In this document: positions 24,742-33,068 of the stretch, one piece after another
Numbering within the stretch: position 1 is the first letter of the stretch
Layout: the number at the start of each line of letters is the position of its first letter
NCBI GenBank assembly: GCA_965219235.1
Contig: OZ244721.1
Coordinates: 248,001-312,000 of the forward strand
Direction of reading: 5' to 3'
From: CBDHCC01 sp965219235
Lineage (GTDB): Bacteria > Pseudomonadota > Alphaproteobacteria > Sphingomonadales > Sphingomonadaceae
DNA: 64,000 bases
Program-made: the position numbers and the translations under genes
The notes under the pieces: generated by a model
Told to the model about the DNA's origin: nothing
The model's input: the letters and a program-made list of their open reading frames with translations, nothing else
Databases searched by the model: none

Positions 24742-25793
24742 AGAGGGTCAGGACCCACCTCCTCCAGAACCCCCTCCAGCTCCGCCGCCCGGTGCGCCGC
24801 CGTGTGCGCCGCCAGCACGATCGCCTGCGCGGCGTGGCCCATCGCGTCGGCGTCCCGCTCCAGCGCCGCGAGCACGTCGTCGCCCGTGTCCGCCAGGATG
24901 ATCGCCCCGCCCGGCGGGAACAGCGCACCCAGGCCCTCCCAGCGGTCGCTGATGATGGGGATGGCGCAGGCGGCCGCCTCGAACAGTCGCACCGACGGCG
25001 ACCAGCCGGCGGCGATCATGTCGGCGCGGGTGACGTTCAAGGCGAAGCGGCTGGCGGAGTAGAAGGTGGCGTGCTCGGCGGGCGGCAGGTGCTCGATGCG
25101 CTCCACGTTGGCCGGCCAGTCGATGGAGTCCGGATATTGCGGTCCGGCGACGCAGAACCGCCGGTCGGGGGCGCGTCGCGCTGGTTGAATCAGCAGGCGG
25201 TCGAGAGTCGGCTGGCGGTCCTCCGACCAGGTGCCGAGATAGCTGAGGTCCCAGCGCTTCGGCGCGCCGGTGGGCCGGTAGCGGGCCGGGTCGACCGAGC
25301 AATAGAGCGCGCGGGCGGCGGGGGAGCCGAACTCGCGCTCCAGCCGGGTGAGCGTCGGGCCGCCGGTGAAGCTCAGATACAGGTCGTAGCCGGGGATGAT
25401 GTCGGGCGAGAGATATTCGTGATGGCCGCGCTCCAGCTTGGCGAGCGTCACGGGCGTGTCGATGTCGTAGAAGGCGACGGGGCCGCTCGCGGTTGCCTGC
25501 GCCCAGCGGCCGACCTCGACCCCGTCGGGCACGTAGGAGCCGACGATGACCGCATCCGCCGCCGCCACATCCTGGACGAAGCGCGCCAAGTCGGCGACGC
25601 TGTGGTAATATTCGAGGCGGCAGAAGTCCGGGTCGGGCAGGTCGCGGTGGTTGCGATACCACTCCACGTCGCGCTCCAGGAACAGCACGTCGTGGCCCCG
25701 CGCGGTGAAGGCGGAGAGCAGCGCGCGGAAGGTGGTGGCATGGCCGTTGCCCCAGCTCGACGACAGCGAGAGGCCTAGGACGACGAGCCTCAC
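24726..25793 (-). CDS. CgeB-like glycosyltransferase (1)
   Basis: 355 aa from GTG 25793, which overlaps the stop of the preceding gene (GTGA). GT-B-like fold: N-terminal Rossmann start MRLVVLGLSLSSSWGNGHAT, SPDIIPGYDLYLSFTGG in mid-protein, and the C-terminal nucleotide-sugar domain with VTRADMIAAGWSPSVRLFEA and AACAIPIISDRWEGL. This combination is that of CgeB/YkvP-type glycosyltransferases. Donor and acceptor are unknown. The last gene of a six-gene minus-strand run of glycosyltransferases and SDRs; its final residues (LTRSG) are encoded by an R3 palindrome. Confidence 0.82.
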   Translation of the reverse strand: MRLVVLGLSLSSSWGNGHATTFRALLSAFTARGHDVLFLERDVEWYRNHRDLPDPDFCRLEYYHSVADLARFVQDVAAADAVIVGSYVPDGVEVGRWAQATASGPVAFYDIDTPVTLAKLERGHHEYLSPDIIPGYDLYLSFTGGPTLTRLEREFGSPAARALYCSVDPARYRPTGAPKRWDLSYLGTWSEDRQPTLDRLLIQPARRAPDRRFCVAGPQYPDSIDWPANVERIEHLPPAEHATFYSASRFALNVTRADMIAAGWSPSVRLFEAAACAIPIISDRWEGLGALFPPGGAIILADTGDDVLAALERDADAMGHAAQAIVLAAHTAAHRAAELEGVLEEVGPDPLTRSG

Positions 25794-26878
25794 GCCGCCG
25801 TCCGCTTGGCCGCGACCAGCGCGCGCAGCCGCCGGTCGACCTCCTCGCCCCGCTGCTCGTAGGTGTGCTCCGCCAGCACTCGGGCAAGGGCGGCGCGGCC
25901 GATCGCCTCTGCGCGGGCGGGAGTCAGGGACGCCAGATGCCCGGCCACGTCCTGCCCGTCGCGCGCGACCAGCACTTCCTCGCCAGGCGTCAGGAACCGC
26001 TCGATGCCCTCCCAGGCGTCGGTGATCAGGCAGGCGGCCGCACCCGCCGCCTCGAACACGCGGGTGGCGGGCGAGAAGCCGACATGGGCCATGGAGTCCC
26101 GCGCGACGTTCAGCACCGCCAAGGGCGAGGCGTTGAAGGCGTTGTGGTCGCCAGTGCCGACGTGCCCCAGATGGCGCACGTTGGCCGGCATCGCCTTCGT
26201 CTCCCACCCGGACCCGCCGAGCAGGAAGGCGCGGCCGGGCAGCGCTGCGGCGGGGTCGAGGAAGAAGGTTTCCACCCGCGACTCCCGGTCCGGCAGGCGG
26301 TTGCCCAGAAAGGCGAGGTCGACGGCGAAGCGCGGGTCGGCCGGCACGGGATGGTGGGTGGCGGGGTCAAGCGCGTTGTAGATGGGGACGCACTCTCGCC
26401 CCCCGAAGCCCTCGTAGGCTTCGACCACCGGCGGCCCGCCGCCGTAGGTGAACACGGCGTCGAGCGCGGGCAGCGCGGCATGGACGGGGTGTGACGGGTC
26501 GCCCCGCATCTCGTCCAGCGTGGCGGCCGCGTCCACGTCCCAATAGAGCCGCGTGGTGGCGTTCGTCCCATGGGCGACGATCCCCTCCAGCAGCTCCCGG
26601 TCGAACACGCCGACGCCGTTCGCCTTGACCAGCACGTCCGCGCCCGCGCCGTCCGCCAGCACGTCGCGCACCCCCTCGGCCGTCGCCGGATAGACGACCG
26701 AGCGGCACCAGTCGAAGCCGTCGGTGTCCCGGTGCGCCTGCCGGTCGAAGGCGTCGGGCTCGTAGAAGGTGATGGACCAGCCCCGCTTCGCCAGCGCGTG
26801 GAGGACGCCGCGATAGTAGGTGGCGGCCCCGTTCCAGTAGGAGGAGAGGAGGGAGGAGCCGTAGAAGGAGAGGGTCAT
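25790..26878 (-). CDS. CgeB-like glycosyltransferase (2)
   Basis: 362 aa from ATG 26878. N-terminus MTLSFYGSSLLSSYWNGAAT parallels its neighbours (hydrophobic strand, then S-W-x-G/H-G-N/A-A). The C-terminal domain has LNVARDSMAHVGFSPATRVF and GAAACLITDAWEGIERFL, the same arrangement as the downstream gene, so the two are paralogues. The Shine-Dalgarno (GGAGGAG, 6 nt before ATG) is supplied by the adjacent R4 repeat pair. The stop overlaps the next gene. Likely adds a sugar to a cell-surface or lipid-linked glycan, by family and context only. Confidence 0.82.
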   Translation of the reverse strand: MTLSFYGSSLLSSYWNGAATYYRGVLHALAKRGWSITFYEPDAFDRQAHRDTDGFDWCRSVVYPATAEGVRDVLADGAGADVLVKANGVGVFDRELLEGIVAHGTNATTRLYWDVDAAATLDEMRGDPSHPVHAALPALDAVFTYGGGPPVVEAYEGFGGRECVPIYNALDPATHHPVPADPRFAVDLAFLGNRLPDRESRVETFFLDPAAALPGRAFLLGGSGWETKAMPANVRHLGHVGTGDHNAFNASPLAVLNVARDSMAHVGFSPATRVFEAAGAAACLITDAWEGIERFLTPGEEVLVARDGQDVAGHLASLTPARAEAIGRAALARVLAEHTYEQRGEEVDRRLRALVAAKRTAA

Positions 26879-26883
26879 GCCGA

Positions 26884-27028
26884 ACTCCTCCCCTCCCTGC
26901 TTGCAGGGAGGGGTCGGGGGTGGGTGCGCGCGTCTGCGCGCCTAAAAAGATGGGGCCTGTGGGTGGCCGCAAGGGCTCGCTTCGCTCGCACCCACCCCCA
27001 GCTCCTCCCTTGCAGGGAGGGGAGTAGA
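26884..27028. repeat. R4 palindromic repeat pair
   Basis: Facing CTCCC-TGCTTGCAGGGAGGGG and CTCCCTTGCAGGGAGGGG hairpins with inner GGGGGTGGGTG arms, separated by ~75 nt. It interrupts an otherwise overlapping glycosyltransferase operon and brings the ribosome-binding site of the next gene. Confidence 0.9.
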
Positions 27029-27038
27029 AGTGGGCCGC

Positions 27039-28124
27039 TCACCCCCGCAACCCCTCCACGATCCCCAGCAACTCGTCCACCCGCTGCGCGCAGGAGTGGC
27101 GGCTGCTCACGGTCTCCCAGCCGTTCGCCGCCAGCGAGGCGCGGAGCGCCGGGTCGTGCGACAGCGCGCGCAAATGGCGGGTCATCTCCTCGCCCGAGTG
27201 GGCCATCAGGAAGTCGCCCGGCCGGAACAGCCCCTCCGCATCGTCCCACGGCGCGGAGGCGAGCGGCAGGCCGCAGGCCAGCGCCTCGAACACGCGGATG
27301 GTGGGGATGCCCGGCAGCCATCGCGTATAGGGGCCGCGCGGCACATGGACCGTCGCCAGCCGCTCCGCGAACAGCGCGGGCGCGGCGGCGTTGGCGGCCC
27401 AGCCGCGATAGTCCACGCCGTATTCGGCCAGCAGCGACTTTGCGTCATCCGGGTAGCGCACGCCGTGAATGGCGAGCGGCAGGCCGGCGTCGCGGGCGGG
27501 GCGGAGCAGATACGCCTCCAGCTCCGCCGTGCGCTCGCCGTCGCCCCAGTTGCCGATCCAGATCAGGCCGTGGCGGTCCTGCTGCTCCTCCGGCGGGTGG
27601 AAGCGGCGCAGGTCGGCGGCCTCGTGCCAGGTCCACACCCCTGTCCCCCAGCCCCAGCCGCGATAGACCTCGCTCAGCGCCTCGCCGAACGCCAGCACGC
27701 CGTCATAGCCGGTGAGGTCGTAGGCCCGCATCTGCTCGGGCGCGCTGACGGCTCGGTGATGGGTGTCGTGGAACAGCAGCGTCCAGGGCGCGCCGGCCTT
27801 GCGGAGCGCGCCTAGCGCGGCGACCAGCGCCGGCTCGTTCCACTCGTGAACGATCACGAGGTCCGCGCCGTCCGTCAGCTTGGCGAAGTCGGCGTCCGGG
27901 GCGTAGGTGCGCGGGTCTAGCTCCGGATAGGCGAGGTGGAACGCCTTCAACCCCGCCATGCCGTGGTCGGCGATCAGCGCGCCCAGGCTCCAGCTCTCCT
28001 CCGGCTCCCAGCTGATCGCCTCGTGCCCCCGCGTGAGCAGCTCGCTCATCACCCCGCGCAGGAAATGCGCGTTGCCGTGGTTCCAGCAGGAGCGCAGCGA
28101 GTGGGTGAGGTAGACGATCCTCAC
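27039..28124 (-). CDS. CgeB-like glycosyltransferase (3)
   Basis: 361 aa from GTG 28124 (GTGA overlap with the upstream gene). Starts MRIVYLTHSLRSCWNHGNAH, the same strand-plus-glycine-loop pattern as the other two. The C-terminal domain has HVPRGPYTRWLPGIPTIRVF and EALACGLPLASAPWDDAEGL. The middle contains LIWIGNWGDGERTAEL, a typical GT-B strand before the donor site. Third member of a paralogous tandem set. Donor and acceptor unknown. Confidence 0.82.
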   Translation of the reverse strand: MRIVYLTHSLRSCWNHGNAHFLRGVMSELLTRGHEAISWEPEESWSLGALIADHGMAGLKAFHLAYPELDPRTYAPDADFAKLTDGADLVIVHEWNEPALVAALGALRKAGAPWTLLFHDTHHRAVSAPEQMRAYDLTGYDGVLAFGEALSEVYRGWGWGTGVWTWHEAADLRRFHPPEEQQDRHGLIWIGNWGDGERTAELEAYLLRPARDAGLPLAIHGVRYPDDAKSLLAEYGVDYRGWAANAAAPALFAERLATVHVPRGPYTRWLPGIPTIRVFEALACGLPLASAPWDDAEGLFRPGDFLMAHSGEEMTRHLRALSHDPALRASLAANGWETVSSRHSCAQRVDELLGIVEGLRG

Positions 28125-29296
28125 GCCGCCTGTTCCTGGGCCACACGCCCGGCCAGCGTGTCGCGGATGAGAGTGAGCATCCCCTCGGCCATGGCGTCGA
28201 CGGTGTAGCGCGCCGCCCGTTCGCGGGCCGCGTCACCCGACGCAAGCGGCGCTTCGATCGCGCGGGCGACGGCGGGGGCGTCGCGTGGGGGGACGAAGGT
28301 GGCCGCACCGTCCCACAGCTCGCGGAAGGTTGGGATGTCGGACAGCACCAGCGGGCACCCCGCCTGCGCCGCCTCCAGCACGGCCAGGCCAAAGGGTTCG
28401 TAGGTGGCGGTCGAGACGAACACCGGCCGCTTGGCGAGCAGTGCTGCGAGCCGGTGGTGGGGAAGGGGGCCGGGGGTGTCGAGGTGCGGCAGGTCGGCGC
28501 GCTCGCCGCTCGGGCCGGTGAGGGCGCCGACGGCGCGGACGGACACGGAGGTGAGCGCGGCAGCAGCGTTCAGGGTGGCGAGGTCCTTGGCGGCGTCCCA
28601 TAGGCGGCCGACGGTGAGGGCAGGGGTGGGGGCGTCCTCCTCAATCTCGTGCTCCTGCGAAAGCAGGAGCCCATTCCCGCTTTCGACCTCTCCCGGCCGT
28701 CGCCCGGTCGCACCCGCAATAGGCTCCTGCTTTCGCAGGAGCACGGTGTCTGGGAGCACCGTTCGCCCATTGTGGACCGCCTCCACCCGCTCCAACCCGT
28801 AGAACGCCCGCACCGCCTCCCCATGCGCCGCCGTGGGAGCCACCACGCGATCGGCGGTGCGCAGCCCCTCGCCGATCAGATTTGTGAGCCATCCGTAGCT
28901 CGGATCCAGCGCCACCCCCGCCCGCGCCGCCTGCCACCAGGTGCCGACATCGCCATGCGCCACCGCGATCACCGGCACTGGAAACCGCGCCCGCGCCGCC
29001 AGCCCCGGGCTGTTGAGCAGCAGCAGATCGTGGTCCGCCGCCATCGTCGCCAGCCGCTCCCCGCCTGCCAGCACCTCCGCCGGCCCGTCGCACAGCCAGT
29101 CGAGGGGCAGCGCATCCGGCAGCAGCGCCAGCCCGGCCGCGCCCGCCTCCGCCCGCTGCGCCTCGGACGCGGCCGGCCCGGTCGCGGCGAGGGTCACCCG
29201 GTGGCCGCGCGCCGCCAGCGCGCCGCCCTGCTCAATCGCGTAGGTCCACACACCGCCCACCGCGTCGGCGGTCATCAGGAGCTTGAGCGGGGCCAC
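28121..29296 (-). CDS. GT-B glycosyltransferase with an in-frame palindromic insertion
   Basis: 391 aa from GTG 29296 (MAPLKLLMTADAVGG). GT4-type: N-terminal domain with VWTYAIEQGGALAARGHRV and a C-terminal domain with LTVGRLWDAAKDLATLNAAA, PVFVSTATYEPFGLAVLEAA and GCPLVLSDIPTFRELW. The E-x7-E donor motif is intact (EPFGLAVLE). Residues 185-216, from VLLRKQEP to LLLSQEH, are encoded exactly by a 96-nt R2 palindromic element inserted in frame at the linker between the two Rossmann domains. Without it the protein would be ~359 aa, a normal length. No stop or frameshift results, so it may be functional. Confidence 0.85.
   Translation of the reverse strand: MAPLKLLMTADAVGGVWTYAIEQGGALAARGHRVTLAATGPAASEAQRAEAGAAGLALLPDALPLDWLCDGPAEVLAGGERLATMAADHDLLLLNSPGLAARARFPVPVIAVAHGDVGTWWQAARAGVALDPSYGWLTNLIGEGLRTADRVVAPTAAHGEAVRAFYGLERVEAVHNGRTVLPDTVLLRKQEPIAGATGRRPGEVESGNGLLLSQEHEIEEDAPTPALTVGRLWDAAKDLATLNAAAALTSVSVRAVGALTGPSGERADLPHLDTPGPLPHHRLAALLAKRPVFVSTATYEPFGLAVLEAAQAGCPLVLSDIPTFRELWDGAATFVPPRDAPAVARAIEAPLASGDAARERAARYTVDAMAEGMLTLIRDTLAGRVAQEQAA
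28649..28744. repeat. R2 palindromic element, 96 nt, inside a CDS
   Basis: Same 96-nt unit as at 23696-23791 but in opposite orientation relative to the window, with identical terminal hairpins and 9 differences in the core. 96 is divisible by 3 and the frame used has no stop, so it adds 32 codons to the glycosyltransferase. Confidence 0.93.
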
Positions 29297-29298
29297 GC

Positions 29299-30375
29299 CT
29301 ACTGAGCGGCGACGGCGAGTGCCGGAGTGTCCGCCGGCCCGGGCCGCTCCGCGCGCAGCCAGTCGGCCAGCGCCGCCACCCCGTCGCGCCAGCCGCGCTT
29401 GGCGCCCAGCCCCAGCTCCGCCTCCGCCGCGCGGGTGTCGGCCACGAAATAGCGCTGGTCGCCCGCGCGCCAGTCGGCGAACTCCACGTCCACCACGCGC
29501 CCCAGCAGTTCGCCCATATAGGCGAGCAGCTGGCGCAGGCTCACCGCATTGTCCGGCCCGCCGCCCAGGTTGAAGGCGCGGCCCTTCACCCGGTCGATCC
29601 GCCGCCACGCCGCCACATAGGCGTCCACCGCGTCGCCCACGTCCAGCACGTCGCGCACTTGGTGGCCGTCGCCGTAGAGCGTGATCGGCCGGCCTTCGAG
29701 AGCGCGGATCAGGAAGTGCGCGACCCAGCCCTGGTCCTCCGTTCCCATCTGTCGGCGGCCGTAGATGCAGCTCATCCGCAGCACGGTGGCGGGGAGATCG
29801 TAGGAGCGCGCGAAGTCCAGCACATACTGGTCGGCGGCCCCCTTGGAACAGCCATAGGGCGTGTGGAAATCGAGCGGCCGGTCCTCGCCGATGCCGTGAG
29901 CGCGGATCGCCGGGTCGGTGGGTCGGTAGGCGGAGTCCTCCAGCGCGAAGTCGAGATCGGCCAGATCGCCATAGACCTTGTTGGTAGACGCGAAGACGAT
30001 CGGCGTGTCGCCCCGCCCGTTGTCCTTCTGCCGCCGCAGCGTGTCGAGCAGTGCGAAGGTCGCGGCGATGTTGATGTCGAAATCGGCCCGCGGGTCGTTC
30101 AGGCTGGTCGTGACCGCCACCTGCGCCGCCAGATGGAACACCGCCGCCACGCCGTCCGCCGCCTGAGCCAGCCGGGCGTGGTCGCGCACATCGGCGATGA
30201 CCGGCTCGATGGCGTCGCCATGGCGCTCCTGAAGCCAGCGCAGGTTGCGCTCCACGCCCGGCCGGCTGAGCGCGTCGTACACCCGCACCCGGTGGCCGTC
30301 CGCCGCCAGCCGGTCGGCGAGGTTGGAGCCGATGAAGCCCGCGCCTCCCGTTACCAGAACCGGAGCGTCGCTCAC
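29299..30375 (-). CDS. NAD-dependent nucleotide-sugar epimerase (CDP-paratose 2-epimerase-like)
   Basis: 358 aa from GTG 30375 (GTGA overlap with the gene before). Extended SDR with LVTGGAGFIGSNLADRL at the N-terminus, catalytic YGCSK (Tyr/Lys) and the segment FASTNKVYGDL, a stretch I associate with CDP-paratose/tyvelose 2-epimerases. MSCIYGRRQMGTEDQGWVAH is also like that group. Probably makes an unusual nucleotide sugar for the neighbouring transferases. Exact substrate not certain; a UDP-sugar epimerase is the alternative. Confidence 0.82.
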   Translation of the reverse strand: MSDAPVLVTGGAGFIGSNLADRLAADGHRVRVYDALSRPGVERNLRWLQERHGDAIEPVIADVRDHARLAQAADGVAAVFHLAAQVAVTTSLNDPRADFDINIAATFALLDTLRRQKDNGRGDTPIVFASTNKVYGDLADLDFALEDSAYRPTDPAIRAHGIGEDRPLDFHTPYGCSKGAADQYVLDFARSYDLPATVLRMSCIYGRRQMGTEDQGWVAHFLIRALEGRPITLYGDGHQVRDVLDVGDAVDAYVAAWRRIDRVKGRAFNLGGGPDNAVSLRQLLAYMGELLGRVVDVEFADWRAGDQRYFVADTRAAEAELGLGAKRGWRDGVAALADWLRAERPGPADTPALAVAAQ

Positions 30376-31487
30376 GCGACCAGCCCCCGCTTCTCAAGCT
30401 CCGCGCGCGCTTGGCCGACGCGGTCCTCGGCGGTCTGCCGGCCGACCCACTCGGCCAGCTCCGCCAGCCCCTCGCCGAAGTCCTGTCGCGCCCCGAAATC
30501 CAGCCGGTCCCGGGCCAGCGCCGTGTCGCAGAAGCAGTGGCGGATGTCGCCGACCCGGGCCTTGCCGACGATCTCCGGCTCGACGCTGTTCCTGCCCATC
30601 GCGCGCGCCAGTTCCCGTGCCACCTCGGTCACGGAGCGGTCGTGCCCCGACCCGATGTTGAAGGTGCCGCCCGCCGCCGCCGGCAGGGTGAGCGCATCGG
30701 CGAAGGCGCGGGCCACGTCGGTCACATGCACGAAGTCGCGCCGCTGCCCGCCATCCTCGAAGATCATCGGGGCCTGTCCGTTCAAGAGCCGCGAGGCGAA
30801 GATCGCCAGCACGCCGGTGTAGGGGTTCGACAGCGCCTGGCCCGGGCCATAGACGTTGAACAGGCGCAGGCAGACGCCCTCCATGCCATAGGGCGCGGCC
30901 ATGATGTGGGTCGTGCGCTCCTGCACGTATTTGTTGAGCGCGTAGATGGAGGAGAGCGCGGGGCGCTTCCACTCCGGCGTGGGCACGGGGATCAAGGGCC
31001 GGCCGAGATCGTCCAGCGGCTCCCACTGCGCCTGACCGTCCTTTAGGTCGTGGCGCTCGGCGTCCTGCACCAGTTCGCCGTCGGCGTCGCGATAGAGGCC
31101 CTCGCCGTAGATGCTCATGGACGACGCGGTGACCACGCGGCGGACGGCCCGGTCGATCAGCGCCTCGAACAGCACGGCGGTGCCGACATCGTTGGTCGAG
31201 GTGTAGCGCTCCACCTCGTACATCGACTGGCCGACGCCGACCTCGGCCGCCAGATGAACGACGCTGTCCACGCCGTGAAGCGCGCGGGCGACCGCGGCCT
31301 TGTCGCGCACGTCGGCCTCGACCAGCTCCACGTCGGAAGAAAGCGCATCCGGCCGACCCGCGTCGCCGTGGACCTGCTCGATCAGGCTGTCGAGCGCGCG
31401 CACCTTGTGCCCGCGCCCCAGCAGTTCGTCGCACACGAAACGGCCGATGAACCCCGCCCCGCCCGTCACCAGCACCGTCTCGGTCAA
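30372..31487 (-). CDS. NAD-dependent epimerase/dehydratase (extended SDR)
   Basis: 371 aa from TTG 31487, which puts TETVLVTGGAGFIGRFV at the very N-terminus as in the family and has AGGGGA 8 nt upstream; in-frame ATGs at 31523/31520 are the alternative. The SDR motif YALNKY carries the catalytic Tyr/Lys and SSMSIYGEG the Ser. RLFNVYGPGQ and the nucleotide-sugar C-terminal domain follow. First gene of the six-gene minus-strand run; 4-bp overlap with the next SDR. Likely a UDP- or dTDP-sugar epimerase. Confidence 0.83.
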   Translation of the reverse strand: MTETVLVTGGAGFIGRFVCDELLGRGHKVRALDSLIEQVHGDAGRPDALSSDVELVEADVRDKAAVARALHGVDSVVHLAAEVGVGQSMYEVERYTSTNDVGTAVLFEALIDRAVRRVVTASSMSIYGEGLYRDADGELVQDAERHDLKDGQAQWEPLDDLGRPLIPVPTPEWKRPALSSIYALNKYVQERTTHIMAAPYGMEGVCLRLFNVYGPGQALSNPYTGVLAIFASRLLNGQAPMIFEDGGQRRDFVHVTDVARAFADALTLPAAAGGTFNIGSGHDRSVTEVARELARAMGRNSVEPEIVGKARVGDIRHCFCDTALARDRLDFGARQDFGEGLAELAEWVGRQTAEDRVGQARAELEKRGLVA

Positions 31488-31701
31488 CGCATTCGTCCCC
31501 TGCCGTGAGGCGCTTAGCATCATCTTCTCGGGGGATGGGGTCAAGGGGCAGTGTTCGACGGCCGCTTCCATCCTCCCCACCTTCGCGGCAAGGGGGATCG
31601 GGCGGCGCACGCCGGGGGTGGCCAACACCGTCTCCCGCCGCTAGCTTTGTTGTTCCATGAAGGGAACTTGGCCGCCCGATCGGCCGTGCAGGAGGGGGTG
31701 A
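31488..31701. other. Divergent regulatory region of the glycan cluster
   Basis: 214 bp between the divergent SDR and histidine-phosphatase genes, and so the likely control point of both arms of the cluster. It contains the small inverted repeat GTTCC-ATGAAG-GGAAC (31652-31667) and GGAGGGGG ahead of the plus-strand start. No convincing -35/-10 pair was recognised. Confidence 0.4.
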
Positions 31702-32289
31702 GTGGCGACGACGGTGTACCTCATCCGCCACGGCGCGCACGGCCATCTGGACCGCACGCTGTCCGGCCGCCAGCCCGGTCTGCCGCTGACGGAGCGCGGG
31801 CGGGCGCAGGCGCGGGCGCTGGGCGAGGACTTCGCCGCCGTCGGGCTGACCGCGATCCACAGCTCACCCGTCCGGCGCGCGCGGGAGACGGCCGACGCGA
31901 TCGGCGCGGCGTGCGGCCTGCCCGTGGCGGTGGTGCCGGCGCTCGACGAGATCGACTTCGGCGCGTGGACCGGCCGCGCCTTCGCCGAACTGGAGGGCGA
32001 CCCGTCCTGGCGCGAGTGGAACCGCCACCGCGCCACCGCCCGCGCGCCCGGCGGCGAGACGATGGCGGAGGCGGTGGAGCGGGCGTGGGCGCACCTCACG
32101 GCACTGGTCGACAGCGCGCGGGTGGCGCTGGTCACCCATTGCGACGTGGTGCGCGGCGTGGTCGCGCGCGCGATCGGCCTGTCGCTGGACCATGTCCACC
32201 GCTTCGCCGTGGACGCGGCCTCCGTGACCCGACTGACGCTCGCCGGCGGCGCGGCGACGCTCGAGAGCCTGAACGGAGCGCGACCGTGA
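31702..32289 (+). CDS. Histidine phosphatase superfamily protein
   Basis: 195 aa from GTG 31702, with GGAGGGGG just upstream. Catalytic motif LIRHGAHG with the phosphohistidine H9, then SSPVRRARETADAI, an acidic residue in DEIDFGAWTG and the second histidine in LVTHCDVV. Resembles the alpha-ribazole/phosphoglycerate-mutase-like group (CobC/GpmB). In this context it may dephosphorylate an inositol or sugar phosphate made by the operon, for example the product of the inositol-3-phosphate synthase. That role is inference. First gene of a four-gene overlapping operon. Confidence 0.85.
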   Translation: MATTVYLIRHGAHGHLDRTLSGRQPGLPLTERGRAQARALGEDFAAVGLTAIHSSPVRRARETADAIGAACGLPVAVVPALDEIDFGAWTGRAFAELEGDPSWREWNRHRATARAPGGETMAEAVERAWAHLTALVDSARVALVTHCDVVRGVVARAIGLSLDHVHRFAVDAASVTRLTLAGGAATLESLNGARP

Positions 32290-33068
32290 GCGGGCTGGCC
32301 GACCGCGTGGCGGCGCTGTCGCCGTGGTTCCACAACATCGATCTCGGCGAGGGGCTGTGGACCGCGCCGGACCACTTCCTGGGCGACTACCCCAACTTCA
32401 AATGGACACGTTTCGCCCATGCGCTGCCGGGCGATCTGGCGGGCGCGAGCGTGCTCGACATCGGGTGCAACGCCGGCTTCTACGCCTTCGAGATGAAGAA
32501 GCGCGGGGCGGGACGCGTGCTCGGCATCGAAAGCGACGCGCGCTATCTGGCACAGGGGCGGCTGGCGGCCGACGCGCTCGGTTTCGACGATGTCGAGTTC
32601 CGGCAATGCTCCGTCTACGACGTGGGCGCGCTGGGCGAGCGGTTCGACCTCGTGATCTTCATGGGCGTGCTCTACCACCTGCGCCATCCGCTGCTGGCAC
32701 TCGACCTGATCCGGGAGCACGTCGCGGGCGACCGGATGCTGTTCCAGACGATGCAGCAGGGGCCGCGCGAGATCGCCCAGGTGCCTGAAGACCACCCGTT
32801 TCACGTGCCCGGCACCTACGAGCCGCCGCCGATCTTCGACGCGCCCGGCTATCCGAAGATGCACTTCATCGAGCGCGAATACGCGCACGACTGGACCAAC
32901 TGGTGGGCGCCCAACCGGGCGTGCTCCGCCGCCATGCTGCGCGCGGCCGGCTTCGCCATCGAGAGCAATCCGGAGGACGAGGTCTTCCTCTGCCGCGTGG
33001 CGGACGTGCCCTATGCGGAGCACGGGCCGCACGCGGTCTATCCAGCAAAAGGAGATGCGCCGGCGTGA
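32286..33068 (+). CDS. SAM-dependent methyltransferase (TIGR04290-like)
   Basis: 260 aa from GTG 32286 (GTGA overlap with the phosphatase gene). AdoMet motif I is VLDIGCNAGFYAFEMKKRGA, followed by VLGIESDARYL and FDLVIFMGVLYHLRHPL. The C-terminus has HFIEREYAHDWTNWWAPNR. From memory it resembles the TIGR04290 family, which occurs in glycan-type gene neighbourhoods. Probably O-methylates a sugar or inositol residue; acceptor unknown. Its own stop overlaps the glycosidase-like gene. Confidence 0.82.
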   Translation: MSGLADRVAALSPWFHNIDLGEGLWTAPDHFLGDYPNFKWTRFAHALPGDLAGASVLDIGCNAGFYAFEMKKRGAGRVLGIESDARYLAQGRLAADALGFDDVEFRQCSVYDVGALGERFDLVIFMGVLYHLRHPLLALDLIREHVAGDRMLFQTMQQGPREIAQVPEDHPFHVPGTYEPPPIFDAPGYPKMHFIEREYAHDWTNWWAPNRACSAAMLRAAGFAIESNPEDEVFLCRVADVPYAEHGPHAVYPAKGDAPA

